From NCBI RefSeq assembly GCF_014633365.1, contig NC_068348.1, positions 12,852,311 through 12,916,310 of the forward strand: a stretch of 64,000 bases of DNA. Reading direction: 5' to 3'. Positions 1 to 12,131 of this stretch are shown here, piece by piece; position 1 is the first letter of the stretch; the number at the start of each line of letters is the position of its first letter. The notes beneath the pieces are model-generated. The model had not been told where the DNA came from. It saw only the letters and a list, made by a program, of their open reading frames with translations, and searched no databases. A program made the translations under genes and the position numbers. Source of the stretch: Diospyros lotus (taxonomy: Eukaryota > Streptophyta > Magnoliopsida > Ericales > Ebenaceae).

Positions 1-1
1 A

Positions 2-220
2 GGCACGCTTATAGAGAATGTTGTCTACGATCACAAAGCGAGCAACCCGAACTTTCAGCATTCTGGCTTCCACAGGGTTAACAAAAGTTCCACAGTGAGT
101 AAATATTACAAGATGGGCGATCTCCAATCATTGGCCATTTCTATGATTTTCATTACTTTCACCTCTTTTTCCTCATCTATGTTGGGTCTTCATAAAATTT
201 TCGTGTGGATTAAGTGTTAG
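2..220 (+). other. open frame of unknown origin, C-terminal-like end
   Basis: A frame open from base 2 reaches a stop at 218-220. It contains a hydrophobic stretch (about residues 47-63) that could be a membrane segment. The stop and the last codon before it lie inside the LTR that starts at 215, so the frame may have been longer before that insertion. I recognise no family. It could be a host exon tail, the end of an older element, or chance. Confidence 0.15.
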
Positions 221-1985
221 TATATGTCCTACAGCTTAAGAGTTAAGTTATACTTGATACATTAAGATATGGTATATTTGTTGAGTAATATATCTAGTTG
301 TTTCATGTTCATGTTATTTATTGGCAAGCTAGCTTTGCTTTTTGTATTTATTTGTTTGTTTATCAATTACTTAAATACAAGATGCCTAAAGATAAAGTCC
401 CTAGGTTTATTTTGTGTAGCAAGGAATTCAAGTGTGACTTTAATTGTAAGGTCCTTGATACACCTAAGAGTACAACCTTAAACCTATCCCTAGTCAAAAG
501 TGTCATCGAGACAAGACATCAATGACACAAAGAGACTGGTGTGTTCTATGCTATTACTTTTGGGAAAGGTAGTAGTTGATCTTATAGACTATGGGTATGG
601 GATACCTAAGCTAATACATGGGTTCTTGTTGGTGAGTACAAGTTCACTGGATTGTGACCAGGCCAAAAGAATTCCTTATGGATCTTGCAAGAGTGTCTAA
701 GAAAACCTCTAGTGGTGGTTGTGCAAATGATCCTTTAACTTGAGGCCACCACTGTGTCTCGCATGTGGAGTCATATACTTTGACACTATTAAGGAAGCAT
801 CTCAATAAGTGGTGTAAGTATGACATTGATGGGGTATGCCATGAAGCATGTGAAGGTTGTGTATGAGCCAAGACAGGATCAACGACCCTTAATTTTGGGA
901 GATATGTCTTATGGGCCCTTTGGATAAATATAGCTTGTAAGTCTATGGCCATAGCAGGATAGAGATCCTATGAAGCTATACTTTTCAGGAACTAAATAAA
1001 TATTATAATCAGGCACTGAATGAGGATTAACGCACAATCCATGTCCCTACTTGATTGAGTCACTTTAAACTGATGAAGGGATTGAATTGCATGAGAAGAC
1101 CATCACTTAAAGGCAATGATCATAAATTGATCCTTCTACCAATTGGGGGCCATGATGGGTTAGTAGACTCCGCTCATGGTCTATGGTTTTATTTGATAAA
1201 GTCATGGCCAACATATGTAGAAGCCTAATGGGTCACACGCAATAAGGGTTTGCAATTACAAGGTAATGGCGGGCTCGATTTGGATTGGGGAATCCTAATG
1301 AGGAGCTAGAGTTCTTAAATATTAATAGTTAATATTTTAGAACTTATAATAAATAAGTTTATTAATTAAGTTTGTCATAATTCACCTGAAACCCTAGTTG
1401 GACTGGGCTACCCAAATTAAGGGTTTAGGCTTTGGTGGATTGTTAATTAATATATGGGCTTATTTTTTAAACTAACCTAAGGACATTGGGTGGATTAAGG
1501 AGCTTAATGGGCTATTTTAAAGTGTTTAAAACATAATCCTAAGAAGGAGAATAAAAGGGAAAGTCCAATTCTATGTTTTAAAGGGTTTAAAATACCATGG
1601 GACCCAAAACCTCAATTAGGGTTTTGTGTGTAAGGGTTATAAATAACCATTATGTGGTTCCTTTTGTAATTAACCGCATGCCTCTTCTAGCCATTGATGT
1701 CATTTGATGTTTATGAGAGAAAGCTCCCACGACGCCCTCTTAAGTTAGCACTCTTTCGTCCTTAGGGAAGCTGCCCCTATAAGGTTCTTGGATTGCAAGA
1801 TCACGTGGATATCGTTAAAGGCCGTGCACTTAAACGGCTTTGTGATCACTGCTTCTTAGGATTGGATCTTCACAACAAGAGGTAATCCTTTCCCATTATT
1901 CCGTAATCTATTCCTTTAGAGAGATCCTAAAGGTATTTATGGTTAATTTTTTTTTCTACTGCGTTGTGATCCGTAAATTCATTCA
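215..1985 (+). mobile_element. solo LTR, Ty1/copia type
   Basis: The segment starts TGTTAGTATATG, typical of plant copia LTRs, and ends ATTCA, giving TG...CA termini. It is flanked by the direct repeat TTAAG at 210-214 and 1986-1990, a 5-bp target-site duplication. A TATAAATA box lies at 1638-1645, which places transcription on the plus strand. No PBS or coding sequence is attached, so it is a solo LTR left by recombination between two LTRs. The right end rests on the duplication; a boundary some tens of bases further right cannot be excluded. Confidence 0.65.
1638..1645 (+). promoter_or_regulatory. TATA box of copia solo LTR
   Basis: TATAAATA within the U3-like part of the solo LTR, about 0.35 kb before its 3' end. 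Confidence 0.5.
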
Positions 1986-1990
1986 TTAAG

Positions 1991-2687
1991 CATCCAAGGG
2001 TATCTCTTGTTGTTGTTAATTTTTTACTGTGCATCAGCGTGGTGATTACTGACCCATGATCTTAGGTCAACCAATCAGTCAACTGAACTTGCATAAAATG
2101 GTATTGGAAGGCTTAGGTCGATAGAAATGGAAACTTCAATCGACTGAAGTTTGATAAAAAACACGAACGAACACGAAACCAACAATATAAGAAAGACACC
2201 TAGTTCTTGCATTGCTCCTAACTCTAAACAAATAAAGCATCATTCTTTGGGTATTATAGGGTGAAACAAACCCTATTTTGAAAATCAAAAGACCCCAAAC
2301 AAGAATAATCAATAATTAAGGGAGATTTACAAACCTTTCTACATACTCACATGCAAGAACATCATTTTCAAAAACAAATGGTTTCCATGCTTAAATCCTT
2401 AGAATACAACATGATCCAAGGGTTTAGAAGGGAAAGAAAGGATTAGAACTTGCATATCAAAAGGAGATGTAAGAAGAACTTACCTTTGATGCTTGAAATT
2501 CAAAGAAAAAGCTTGCCAAAAGGCAAGAATCCACACCCTTTGAAAATTTGGAAATCCCCCACCATCCTAGCCGAGATGGAGGAGAAGAAAAAGAAGAAAG
2601 AAAGAATAGAAATAAGAGAAGAGACGAAGCTGTCGGGAGAGCAAAAAGGGAAGAAAAAGAAGAAGAAGAAAGAAAGAAATGGGGTGG
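1991..2687. other. unassigned DNA with purine-rich tract
   Basis: No convincing gene. The right 110 bp (about 2578-2680) is a purine-rich GAA/AAG tract that is open on both strands only because it is low complexity. The segment is the left target of the family-B LTR at 2693. It may be a relic of an older transposon, but I cannot name it. Confidence 0.4.
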
Positions 2688-3121
2688 CATGGTGTAACAC
2701 GCGGTGTTACTGGTTTTAAGAGAATAAGAAAGGAAGTAAGAAAACTCCCAAAAATGCCCTTGAGAAGGTGTTAGATCCTTGAGAATATTGGTGCCCTATG
2801 AGAGAGGCATTTTGGTAATTTGGATAGTGAAGTCCAATAAAGGGAATTTTGGTAAATTGGAAATAATTCCTATGTAGAATTAGGTGAGTAAGTGAATTAA
2901 ATCCCAATTTTGTATTTATGTGGAGATATGGGATTAATAATTCATGAAAGGGGTATTTTGGTAATTTGGAGTGATTCCATAAAGGAATTTAATTATGGAA
3001 AATAGGAAAAATGGTGGATATTGAATTATTTGAGAAAATAATTATGTTTTCCCTAAATTGGTGAATAAATGTGGAAATGCCACATGGATGGTTGAGATGA
3101 GAACTTGGGAGCCAAGTATGG

Positions 3122-5182
3122 TGTAACGCCCCACTTTTCCAAATACACAACAACATGGAATATAAGCAAACATCACTTATGGGCGTTATGGAAACCCTTA
3201 CTAACGGAAGCGTTGGATCGAACCTGAAAGCTTAACCAAAGCTAAATAAAAGGGGTTTCCTCTAAATTTCCTTTACAAGCATAAGAAATGCATACGATCT
3301 TCAATACTCCATAAAACACAACACATCATAGTAGGTACAATTACAGGACACCCGCACACACACTTCTTACAACCTTGAGTATCCTAGCTGCTATTCACAA
3401 TGCATCATTCGAAAACTTCCAAAATCCAACAAACAACTCTTACCATGTTCAATACATAGTAACCCCAACTTACACCCTCAACAACATATAAGGTGAATCC
3501 AAGCCTTACATAACCCCCTATTTATACAATTATGATACACAAGTCTCAAATAAATTCAAAGGTTACATAAGATCCATAACACATGAATAACATGAAGTTA
3601 AACTAAACATCAGCCTCCTCGTAGCCTTTTCTCTTGCTTGTCTCCGAGGTACCTGGCATGCTAATATACTTGGGACGTTGAATGTCCCAAGGGTATGAAA
3701 CACCCAAGTTAGATAATAACATCTAAGTGAGTGACTTAGAAAATAAGAGTACATGCGTGCAAATGCAATAATGCCATTATGAAATCCACCCGTGTGGTAG
3801 CAATGCCAAGGTGTTGCAATCACCCCCGCGGTCATCATAGTCACCACTGGCTCACCGTAAGAGCACGAGTTCTTTCATGATGGCCCAACAACTAGCCACA
3901 GTCACCAACATAAACATGATATATGATAAAGCAGAAGGAATATGCATAGCCAAGGGAAAATATGACATGTAAGCCATGAAGGCATGATATGCAATCCATC
4001 ATCCACACACAAGCGAAGAAACAAATTCTCAAAGTGTCACAAAACATGTAGGAATCACTCACCTTGATCGATTACCTTAGGAAGCACGGTTTACAACGAG
4101 CAGGATGGGTTTTCTTGCAATTTTTCTTACTGCTTGGCACGAACTTCGAAAAAGACCTAAAAATTCTGTCAAGGCTTATTTTCCCTCGACTTTCTCCCTT
4201 ATTTTCAATAGTATTTCCTCTCTCAAACTTCCTTCCTTTTCCTCCTTACTTGGTGCCCAAAATGAATAACCCCAAAGCCCTTATTTATAGGAAACTTCGG
4301 CAAACCAAATCGCGCCACGTGTTGTGTCATCATTCCATCCATGAGCATCCAATTAAAATATGCCATGTGTCCCTAGGGATTTATGCCTCCATATGTTTAA
4401 TTAGATTTTCAAGATTCTCTATCATTACATCCCACATGGTAAATTACATTTTCTATATTTCCCATCATTACAACTACATCCCACACGGTTAATTGCATTT
4501 TTCACATTTCTCATCATTACACTTCAAATCCTATCTCCAAGTGGCTAATGAATGCTTGCCACATGTCCTTAGGGATAAGGTTTGGGGACTTTTACAAACT
4601 TGGAAGCTAAGTAAGCTTTTCCTTAGCCAATCACGCAATGTCACCTCAAAGGGTCATTATGAGCCATCATGTGACCTTATCTTATCTTCCAAGTGGCCAA
4701 TGGTTGATTGCCATGTGTCATTAAAGATAAGGCTTCATCATTTCTCCCATGTGCATCCAATCCAAATGCACCACTCGTCTCTTAATTGAATTTAATAGAG
4801 TTTGGAATCCAAATCTCCATTTGATTTGAATTTGAAATCCATGATACCTTGAAGAGATATTTTTAAGGTTTCAAGAACTACACTTTGGCCCAAATTTTTC
4901 AGATAATTTGCACTTAGACTCTTGCAACTTAGTCCTCGGACCATTTTTAATTGCACTTTTTGGTCCTTAAAAAATGGATAAATTACACTCAGCACCACAA
5001 GATTTTAGGTAAATTACACTTTTACCCAAACTTCAGTCTTTACGATTTTGCCACTGGTTCAGAAATTGAACCTTTGCCTCAAGGCTTTTATAATCCCTTG
5101 AAAGGACCTATTTCCCTAAGTACTAGAACCTAATAACCTCAGATATTACATCATATTTGAATTTGAAAATCTGGGTATTATA
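3122..5182 (-). mobile_element. solo LTR, gypsy family C (chromovirus-like), nested in family-B LTR
   Basis: The plus strand reads TGTAACGCCCCAC at the left and GGGTATTATA at the right, so the element points to the minus strand and begins TATAATACCC. TATGG flanks it at 3117-3121 and 5183-5187. A minus-strand TATA box is at 4282-4289, and an imperfect stem (AGAT/ATCT) at 3709-3726 matches the position of stems in other family-C LTRs. The 5' dinucleotide is TA instead of TG. Length is 2061 bp. Confidence 0.85.
4282..4289 (-). promoter_or_regulatory. TATA box of family-C LTR
   Basis: Plus-strand TATTTATA reads TATAAATA on the minus strand, within the nested family-C LTR. Confidence 0.5.
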
Positions 5183-6200
5183 TATGGGTTTAAAAGGTGA
5201 CACTTGGCAAAGTCTTGTTCAAGTATAAATGGGGTGATTTAATTAAATGCAAAAAGAATTGAATTTTGTCTTTCAAGCATTTAATGAGAGGCATGATGGT
5301 GTTGGATTAAAAGAAAAATCCAAAAGAAAATAAATTAGTCATGCATTAATGGTGGAAAATGGTCCCATTAAATTAAATGGGAAAGAAATTAATTATGTCT
5401 CTCAAGCGTGATAGTTATGAAAATAGTCTCATTTAAGTAAATGAGAAATAAATGGAAAATTCAAGAGATCTAATGGGTGAGATGTATTTTGAGAAAGAGA
5501 ATAAATCCAAGGGTGGGGATTTAAAGAGAGGAAATGGCATGGAGTGTGTTTCTTCCAAGAGAGAGGAAATGTATCTAAAGAAATGGAAGGTGGAGATTTA
5601 ATTCTCCCTAAGCACATGGATTGTGCTTTTAATGAATGGTGGAGATCCATTCTTGAAAATGGGAAAGGGTAGTATTTAAGGGCAAGTGAGCAAGACTTGT
5701 CTTCCTTTGGCCATTTGGAGAAAGAAATGAAGAAGGAAAGAAAGAAAGAGAGAGAAAGAGTCTCCCATGGAGGAAAAAGTGAAGAAGAATAAGTAAGGGA
5801 TCGAGGTAAGATCCATCTTTCTTCTCTTTATTTTGGTTGTCTTTGTATGTAAAGTGAGTTCTTGATGGAATGACATCTTAGAGGGGAGAGGATGATGATG
5901 GAAGCTCTCTTGAAATGAAGATTGGAAGATTCAAGAATGAGGTAAGGGATGGCCCCATGGGAGGGTGGCCTTGCAATGTGTAGTAAGTATGATTCATAAA
6001 TGTATATGTTGCATTTGGCATGTTCTTTTATGTTCATTAGACTTATGGCCATAGGGTAGTTTGGGAACATGGTTGAAATGGTGGGTTGATGCCTCTAACC
6101 TTGGCGGGTTGTGAGGGCAAAGAGACTTAGCCACACTTGCATGCATTTGGCATCATATAATCTTGTTATGTTCATATTTATTTTGCATTGCACCCTTATT

Positions 6201-6214
6201 GAGCTTAATAGCTC
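6201..6214. repeat. short inverted repeat in family-B LTR
   Basis: GAGCT-TAAT-AGCTC. The same stem recurs at the matching place in every better-preserved family-A and family-B LTR in the window (see 10789, 12920, 15925, 24372, 45369). Confidence 0.7.
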
Positions 6215-6432
6215 ATGAGGTTTTTACCCTCATATATAGGTTGTGGAAGTATGGAAAAAATCAAGACAAAGTGGAATGGCATGTGGAAGCATGGAAAGAA
6301 GATCCAAGAATAGTGTATAGCATATGAAAGGCCTATGTTGTTGTGTTTAGTTCATGTCTTGTAATTTATTTGGTTGGAAATGGCTTGTTAAAGCCTAAGA
6401 TCATGTGTGTATTTTATATTTTGGGAATGTTT

Positions 6433-7923
6433 TGTTGGAAATGTATGCCCTAAAGACACGTTTTGTTTAATTTATGGTAATGATGCTTCTTTTAGTCAGT
6501 TTATGGCACATATATTATTTGCATTTAATTGTTGGAAAAGTGTCCATGCTATTAAGTAAGTGATTCATGTGATGGGTCGTTCTTCACAGTTAGGCATGAA
6601 TCATGGGTACTTAATAAGCAAGAAAATATTACTCTTGATCTTTTGATAGAACTGGGCATTCTATCATGGTAAGATCATTGTGCAATAGATCCTAATGGAG
6701 GATGGCTTGCCTTAGCCAGTAAACAGTCCGTTTACTCTAATTGTACAAGCGCATTCGGAATGCGTAGAGTGGACCTGTGATAGAAGCTAATGACAAAGTA
6801 CTAATTATCATGGAGCTAGTCTATCACTGCTACTACGTGGACGAGTACTCTAATACTTGAGTATTAGTTGGTGGTCTAGTAAACCTAGAGCTATATTCTT
6901 AGATTCACTGTAGGAGAGGTCTATCAAAAATCAATAACCTTTTGAGTTGGGAGTATGGTTTCTAATTAGCTAAGACAGACTAATACAAGATAGTTTCTGT
7001 GATTCACCCCCTTGTGATTGTCCAAGAATAATCAAATAATCCAGGGCCCTAGGAACGTGACTTAAGAGTGTGTGCTTCTGGGTAGCTCCCAGTGATAAGC
7101 AAGTACATTCGAGTAGTCACGGATTATTGGACTAGTGATCTAAGGATGGTAGAAATCATTTAGAGAGGTGTTAGTACATTATTCCTTTCTAAATGATGGG
7201 TGTTACGTAGAGGGGTATTTTCGTCATTACACTAGTAGGTCAAAGACATTGCATATGCAAAATTATTCGTGGGGTCAGTGTTACCATATGGTGATAGTTG
7301 GAACACTTAGAATGACAAAATATAGCTACTAGGTAGCAGGGATATTTTGGTCATTTTAGTAGCCGTGAATAATTTGTCTTTTGGTCCCCGGGGTAGCTCG
7401 ATATAACTCATGTATTATTTAATACATTTGGCTTGTTGGGTGAATTACATTGAGAGAGAATTATTTTATTTAGAATGGTCCATAATTAATTGAGCTAGAA
7501 TAAAATAATAGTTCATTAGTTTTTAATTAATTAATTGGGCTAACCCAATTAGAAAATTAATTAAATGGACTTGGCCCATTAGGGTTTGGCCCACTAGGGT
7601 TCTCCCTATATATTCTCTTCTTGGTTGTTTTTCATCCAAGTCGATTTTTACTCTTCTTCACCGAAAGAGAGGCCACGAGTTCGAGTCATACTTCGGAAGA
7701 TCGAAAGAGAGCCTTCAAGTTCTGATGCGAAGGAGCCGAAGGATTGCAGGACAGCCGTTGTCTCCACCACGAGAAGAAGCTCCCGCCCATCCTCCGCCTG
7801 TCGCTTCATTCCGTCCGGTAATCTGAAGGAAAAGTAAGTTTCCTAGATTCTAATCAATACGAGGAAAGTTTTTATTTAAAAACGCTTCCGTTGCATGCTA
7901 TGTATCCTCGTTATGATCCTTCA
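6433..7923 (+). mobile_element. solo LTR, Ty1/copia, nested in family-B LTR
   Basis: It starts TGTTGGAAATGTATGCCC and ends GATCCTTCA. TGTTT lies on both sides, at 6428-6432 and 7924-7928. The start is typical of plant copia LTRs and the length is 1491 bp. A TATA-like CTATATATTC is near 7606-7614, consistent with plus-strand transcription. The short open frame at 7625-7837 lies in the leader-like part and resembles no known protein. Confidence 0.87.
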
Positions 7924-8840
7924 TGTTTAACCTCATTGTGAAAATGAGATTGTGGCTTATGGCATGTTGAAGCCTAAGTTTTGGTGAAAGCCTTATTTTT
8001 GGTGTGTTGTGGGAAGCACCAAAGTAATTAAATCAAATGATTTTTGTTGTGAAATGAGGCTTTGGGGATGTGAAAAGTGGATGTTTTTTATGCATGTATG
8101 AGGGCTATAAATTTTGGAAAATTTGGGTTAGTAAGGCCCAAGGAAAAAAAAAAAAAAAGAAGAAAAAGTAGTGGAGGCAGTAGCAGCAACTATCGGGGCC
8201 CATGCGTGGCCCGCAGGGGGCCACAGCGGGTAGCAGCAGGCGCATAGGGTGTGCTAGGGCGCGGGCGTGGGCGTGGGTGGCCCACTGCCAGCCGCACGGC
8301 CAGCGCACCGTGGGGCCCCGAGTGGGCCCCGGGCGGGCCAGCAGGCTCCCCGGCCAATTTTTTTTCAAAAATTTGAAATTATTGGGGATTTTTAGGGTAA
8401 TTCTTAATTGATTTTGGGGCCCAGAGGAATTTTCAAATTAACGGGATTTTTCGGGCATTTTGGAGAATAATGCCGAAATTTTGTAAAATTGAAAATTATA
8501 AGTTTTTCCTCCAAAATTGGTAATCAATCAATGGATTGATTTAAATGGTGGTTTTATGGAGCCCGATAAAATTCTTAGATGGAAAAAGAATTAAATATAA
8601 ATAGAAAAATGGCGGTTGGGCATCTTCATGAGTTTTCTTTTCAACCAAATGAGGTGTGGTTAAAGCCCAATTCTGCTAGTGAATCCTAGGGTTGAGGGAA
8701 GGGAAGGATGAGCCTAGTTCCCATCTAGGGCGTTTCGTCTTAAAACTTGGTCCACCCTTCACCAAAGGCCGGGCAGGTGGACAATTCGGGTAATTGTTCA
8801 CGAGTGGCACCCGTAAGTGGGAACGGGGCATCACACATGG

Positions 8841-9338
8841 CCTGCATGTCCGTCCCCCTTACTCCCCCCCAACCCTACTTCCATCTTTTTCCTTTTGCCC
8901 TTATCTCTTTTATTTCCCCAACCATCTAATGGATAATTTGTTAACGACATTCATGCTTGCATGGCCTAGTTTATTATGCCATAACCAAGTATTTTGAAAA
9001 ATGGTTGATACTAAGCATTTTTCTATACTAGATAATGATAAGTCGAAGTAAATGATATACACATTTTCTATTCTATTTCCAATTATCTTTATTTCATTTG
9101 TTTTGAGACAAAATACTACCCTTCAAGGAGCTTTGGTTCTTTCTTGATAGATTGCAAAGTATTAAGATTCTGCGTAAGAAAACAAAACATCATTTTCTTT
9201 AAATAGTTATAGTTAGCACCATCAAAGAAGGGAGGACGGGTGATGCTTTGACCTTCAAATTGAGATGAACAAAAAATGTGTGCCATTTATAGATCTTTTT
9301 CCCTAGGTTATTAAACCTTTAAAAATAATGGGTACATG
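8841..9338 (-). pseudogene. copia element D: gag start fused to pre-integrase remnant
   Basis: On the minus strand, 9185-9275 encodes a copia Gag-like start with the motif RPPFFDGANYNY, close to the usual FDGTNYxYWK of plant copia Gag. Further on, 8945-9005 encodes TWLWHNKLGHASM, the conserved core of the GAG-pre-integrase domain (usually TWLWHRRLGHAS). In an intact element these are well over 1 kb apart; here they are about 200 bp apart, so most of gag and all of protease are deleted. Stops and frame changes occur throughout. The fragment continues to the CATGG target of the family-B LTR; I recognise no pol beyond it. It is a dead relic whose PBS and LTR follow on the right. Confidence 0.75.
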
Positions 9339-9350
9339 GCTCTGATACTA
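9339..9350 (-). other. primer binding site of copia element D
   Basis: Plus-strand GCTCTGATACTA reads TAGTATCAGAGC on the minus strand, one mismatch from the initiator tRNA-Met complement TGGTATCAGAGC. It sits 2 bp from the LTR edge at 9353 and directly upstream of the Gag remnant. Confidence 0.7.
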
Positions 9351-10257
9351 ATTGTTATAATCGTATAGCGATGACACCACTATAACACCCAGTGTTACTG
9401 GTGTTAGGAGAATGAGAAAGGAAGTGAGAAACTTCCAAAAATGCCTTTAAGAAGGTGATGGATCCTTAAGAATAATGGTGCCCTATGAGAGGGGCATTTT
9501 GATAATTTGGATAGTGAAGTCCAACAAAGGGTATTTTGATAATTTTGGAGTAAATTCCATAAAGGAATTAAATTGTGGAGAATGGGAAAATAGTGGATAT
9601 TCAATTATTTGAGAAAATAATTGATTTTTCCTAAATTGGTGAATTAATGTGGTAATGCCACATGGATGGTTGAGATGGAAGCTTGATAGCTAAGTATGGT
9701 GTCTTAGAGTGACACATGGCATTATGTGGTCCAAGACAAATGGGGAGATTTAAATAAATGCAAAAGAAATGATAATTAGTCTTGTAAGCATTTAATGTGA
9801 GGCATGATGGTGTTGGATTAAAAGAAAATCCAAAAAGAAATGAAATTAGTCATGCATTAATGGTGGAAAATAGTCTCATTAATTTAAATGAGAAAGAAAT
9901 GAAAATTCAAGGGATGAGATTAATTCTTGGATTTGAAAAGTGATCTAAGGGCCACCATTAAGTCTTAGAAGTTGGCATGGATTGCCAAATGGGTAGAGAT
10001 ATTTTAAAAAAGAGATGATTAGAAGGTGGAGATTTAATCCCCAAAATAAATCAAAGGCTAGGATTAAAACCTAGCAAAGCACTTGGATTGTGCTTCTTTT
10101 GGATGGCTAAGATCTTGTCTTGTAAAGTGAGATAAAATCCAATGGTGGATATTAAGCAAGACCTAATGCCATGTATTGTGTTGTTTGGAGGGTGAGGATT
10201 TATTCTCACCAAATAAATCCAATGGCTCGGATTTATTCTTAAAGGATTGGGTGCTAG

Positions 10258-10265
10258 TATAAATG
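10258..10265 (+). promoter_or_regulatory. TATA box of family-B LTR copy 2
   Basis: TATAAATG after an AT-rich U3-like region. A short reading frame starts 10 bp downstream at 10275. Confidence 0.45.
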
Positions 10266-10788
10266 GGCTAGTTTATGGAAACCCTAATCCTTTTGGAAAA
10301 GTTTAGTGAGAGAATTGAAGAAGTCTCACATCTTGTAGATAGTAAAGAATGGAAGATGGAAGAAAGAAAAGAAAAGGGAAGAATGGAAAGAGGTAAGGGA
10401 AAGTTTTCATTTCCTTGTGTGAATCCCTTTTTATTTCTTTTAAATGGTAGCTTAGTTTCTTTATTTTTGTTTCAAAGATCTCTTAAGGAGAAGAGATGGT
10501 ATTGAAGCTAGGAGGTTCTTGAAGCTTCAAAGAATGGAAAAGGTAAGGGATAGCCCATGGGATGGTGGCTTTGCATGGTTGTAAGTATGGTTCATGAGCA
10601 AATATGTATACATTGGCATGTTGTTTGTGTTTAAGGACCTATGACCATGAGGTTGTGTGGGGTAGGGTAGGTTTAAGCCCCAAACCAATGTGGTCGTGAG
10701 AATGTGAAAGCCCTAACTTTATTGCATTGCATGCATTGGCATCACATTTTATATTTATATTCATACTTATTGTCATTGTATCCTTACT

Positions 10789-10802
10789 GAGCTTTATAGC
10801 TC
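10789..10802. repeat. short inverted repeat in family-B LTR
   Basis: GAGCT-TTAT-AGCTC, at the same relative position as in other family-A and family-B LTRs. Confidence 0.7.
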
Positions 10803-12131
10803 ATGAGGCTTTATCCTCCCCTTGTAGGTTGTTCTTATGGCAAGAGATTGGGATGGTTGCAAGCTTGAGGTTAGAAGCCTTGTGATGTATTATTTTGTGT
10901 TGTTAGTTGTGGCTTGGTCATGTATGATTTTATTTTGAAAATGAGATATTAGCTTAGGGCATGTGGAAGCCAAGGTATTGTTGTAAATCTCATATTTGGT
11001 GGGGTTGTTGGAAGCCAAAAAGGGGTAAATAAAATGATTTTTGTTGGAAATGTGGGGAGTTTTGATGATTATTTATTTAATATAATTTTTGGAAATTTTG
11101 GGCTAGGAAGCCCAAGAAAAAAATAAAATAAATAAATAAATAAAGAGTAAGATTGGCAGGTGGCAGTAGTTGGGGGCCACAGCGGGTAGTAGATGTTGCA
11201 GTAGGCGCATGGGGGGGTGCGCGGGCATGGGCGATAATGCCGAGCAGGTGTGGGCAGGCGCGCCAGCAGGCCCTGCCGGCCAATTTTTTTGAAAAATTTC
11301 AAAAAATTGGGGATTTTAGGGCAATTCTTAGTTGATTATGGGTCCTGAAGGAATTTTCAAAAATAAAGAGATTTTTGGGTATTTTTAGAGAAAATGCCAA
11401 AATTTTTGAAAATTTAAATTATATGAGTTTTTCCTCCAAAATTGGTAAAAATCAATGGGTTGATTGAAATAGTGAATTTTATGGAGCTCGGTGAAATTCT
11501 TGGAAAGAAGAAGAATTAAAATAAATAAAAAATGGTGATTGGGCAAACTTAATAAAAATTAATTAGCCAAGTGTGGTATGGTTAAAACCCAAATTTACTA
11601 GTGGATTTGGGGGTGAGGGAAGGGAAGGACGAAGCCTAGATCCTATCTAGGGCGTTTCGTGTTGAAACATAGTCTGCCCTTCACGAATGGCTAGGCATAT
11701 GAGCAATTCGGTTGATTGTTCACGAGTGACACCCGTAAGTGGGAACGGGGCGTCACAACCACAACCCAAGAGGGGAATGAATTGGGTTATTAAAAATTTG
11801 ATTTAATTTTAAAAATCTTTTTCGCTAAAAATGGGAATTTAGAGAATAAACAAGTGATAAGATGAATAAATGCAAAGAAGTAGACACAAACAATTTATCA
11901 TCGTTTGGCTTAAACCAACCCTAATACACTCCCTTACCTCCTCACTAAAGATTTTTTTTAACTAATCTACTATAATTCTCCTATCTCTTCGGATAAGCCC
12001 TCTAGCAATAGGGTAGGAATTTATAACATATTGCTTAAACAAGCAAACCCTCTAGCAACAAGGTAGAAATCACAATCTTCCTGTGTTGTCGACATATAAA
12101 GACAGTCTAGCTCCCCAAATAGGGGAGGTTG

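Larger units (their letters stand above)
2693..8835 (+). mobile_element. solo LTR, gypsy family B (copy 1), split by two nested LTRs
   Basis: The element starts TGTAACACGCGG and ends GGGGCATCACA. It is flanked by CATGG at 2688-2692 and 8836-8840. Without the two nested insertions (3122-5182 and 6433-7923, each with one duplication copy) it measures about 2.58 kb, matching the family-B copies at 9381 and 12132. The interior aligns in order with copy 2: a border near 2693-3121, the tract with the GAGCT/AGCTC inverted repeat at 6201-6214, a GC-rich island at about 8170-8360, and the shared end containing the ACACCCGTAAGTGGGAACGG motif. No internal region remains. Confidence 0.88.
9381..11757 (+). 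mobile_element. solo LTR, gypsy family B (copy 2)
   Basis: It starts TATAACACCCAG and ends ACGGGGCGTCACA, with ACCAC at 9376-9380 and 11758-11762. Length is 2377 bp. A TATA box is at 10258-10265, the stem GAGCT-TTAT-AGCTC at 10789-10802, and a GC-rich island at about 11155-11280 after an AAATA-rich stretch. The 5' dinucleotide is TA instead of TG. It lies inside the LTR of copia element D. Small frames across it are not genes. Confidence 0.9.

Noticed and set aside
2036..2120. Degenerate copia PBS at TGGTATTGGAAGGC
   Set aside because: It is too diverged from TGGTATCAGAGC, and the target duplication places the LTR end at 1985.
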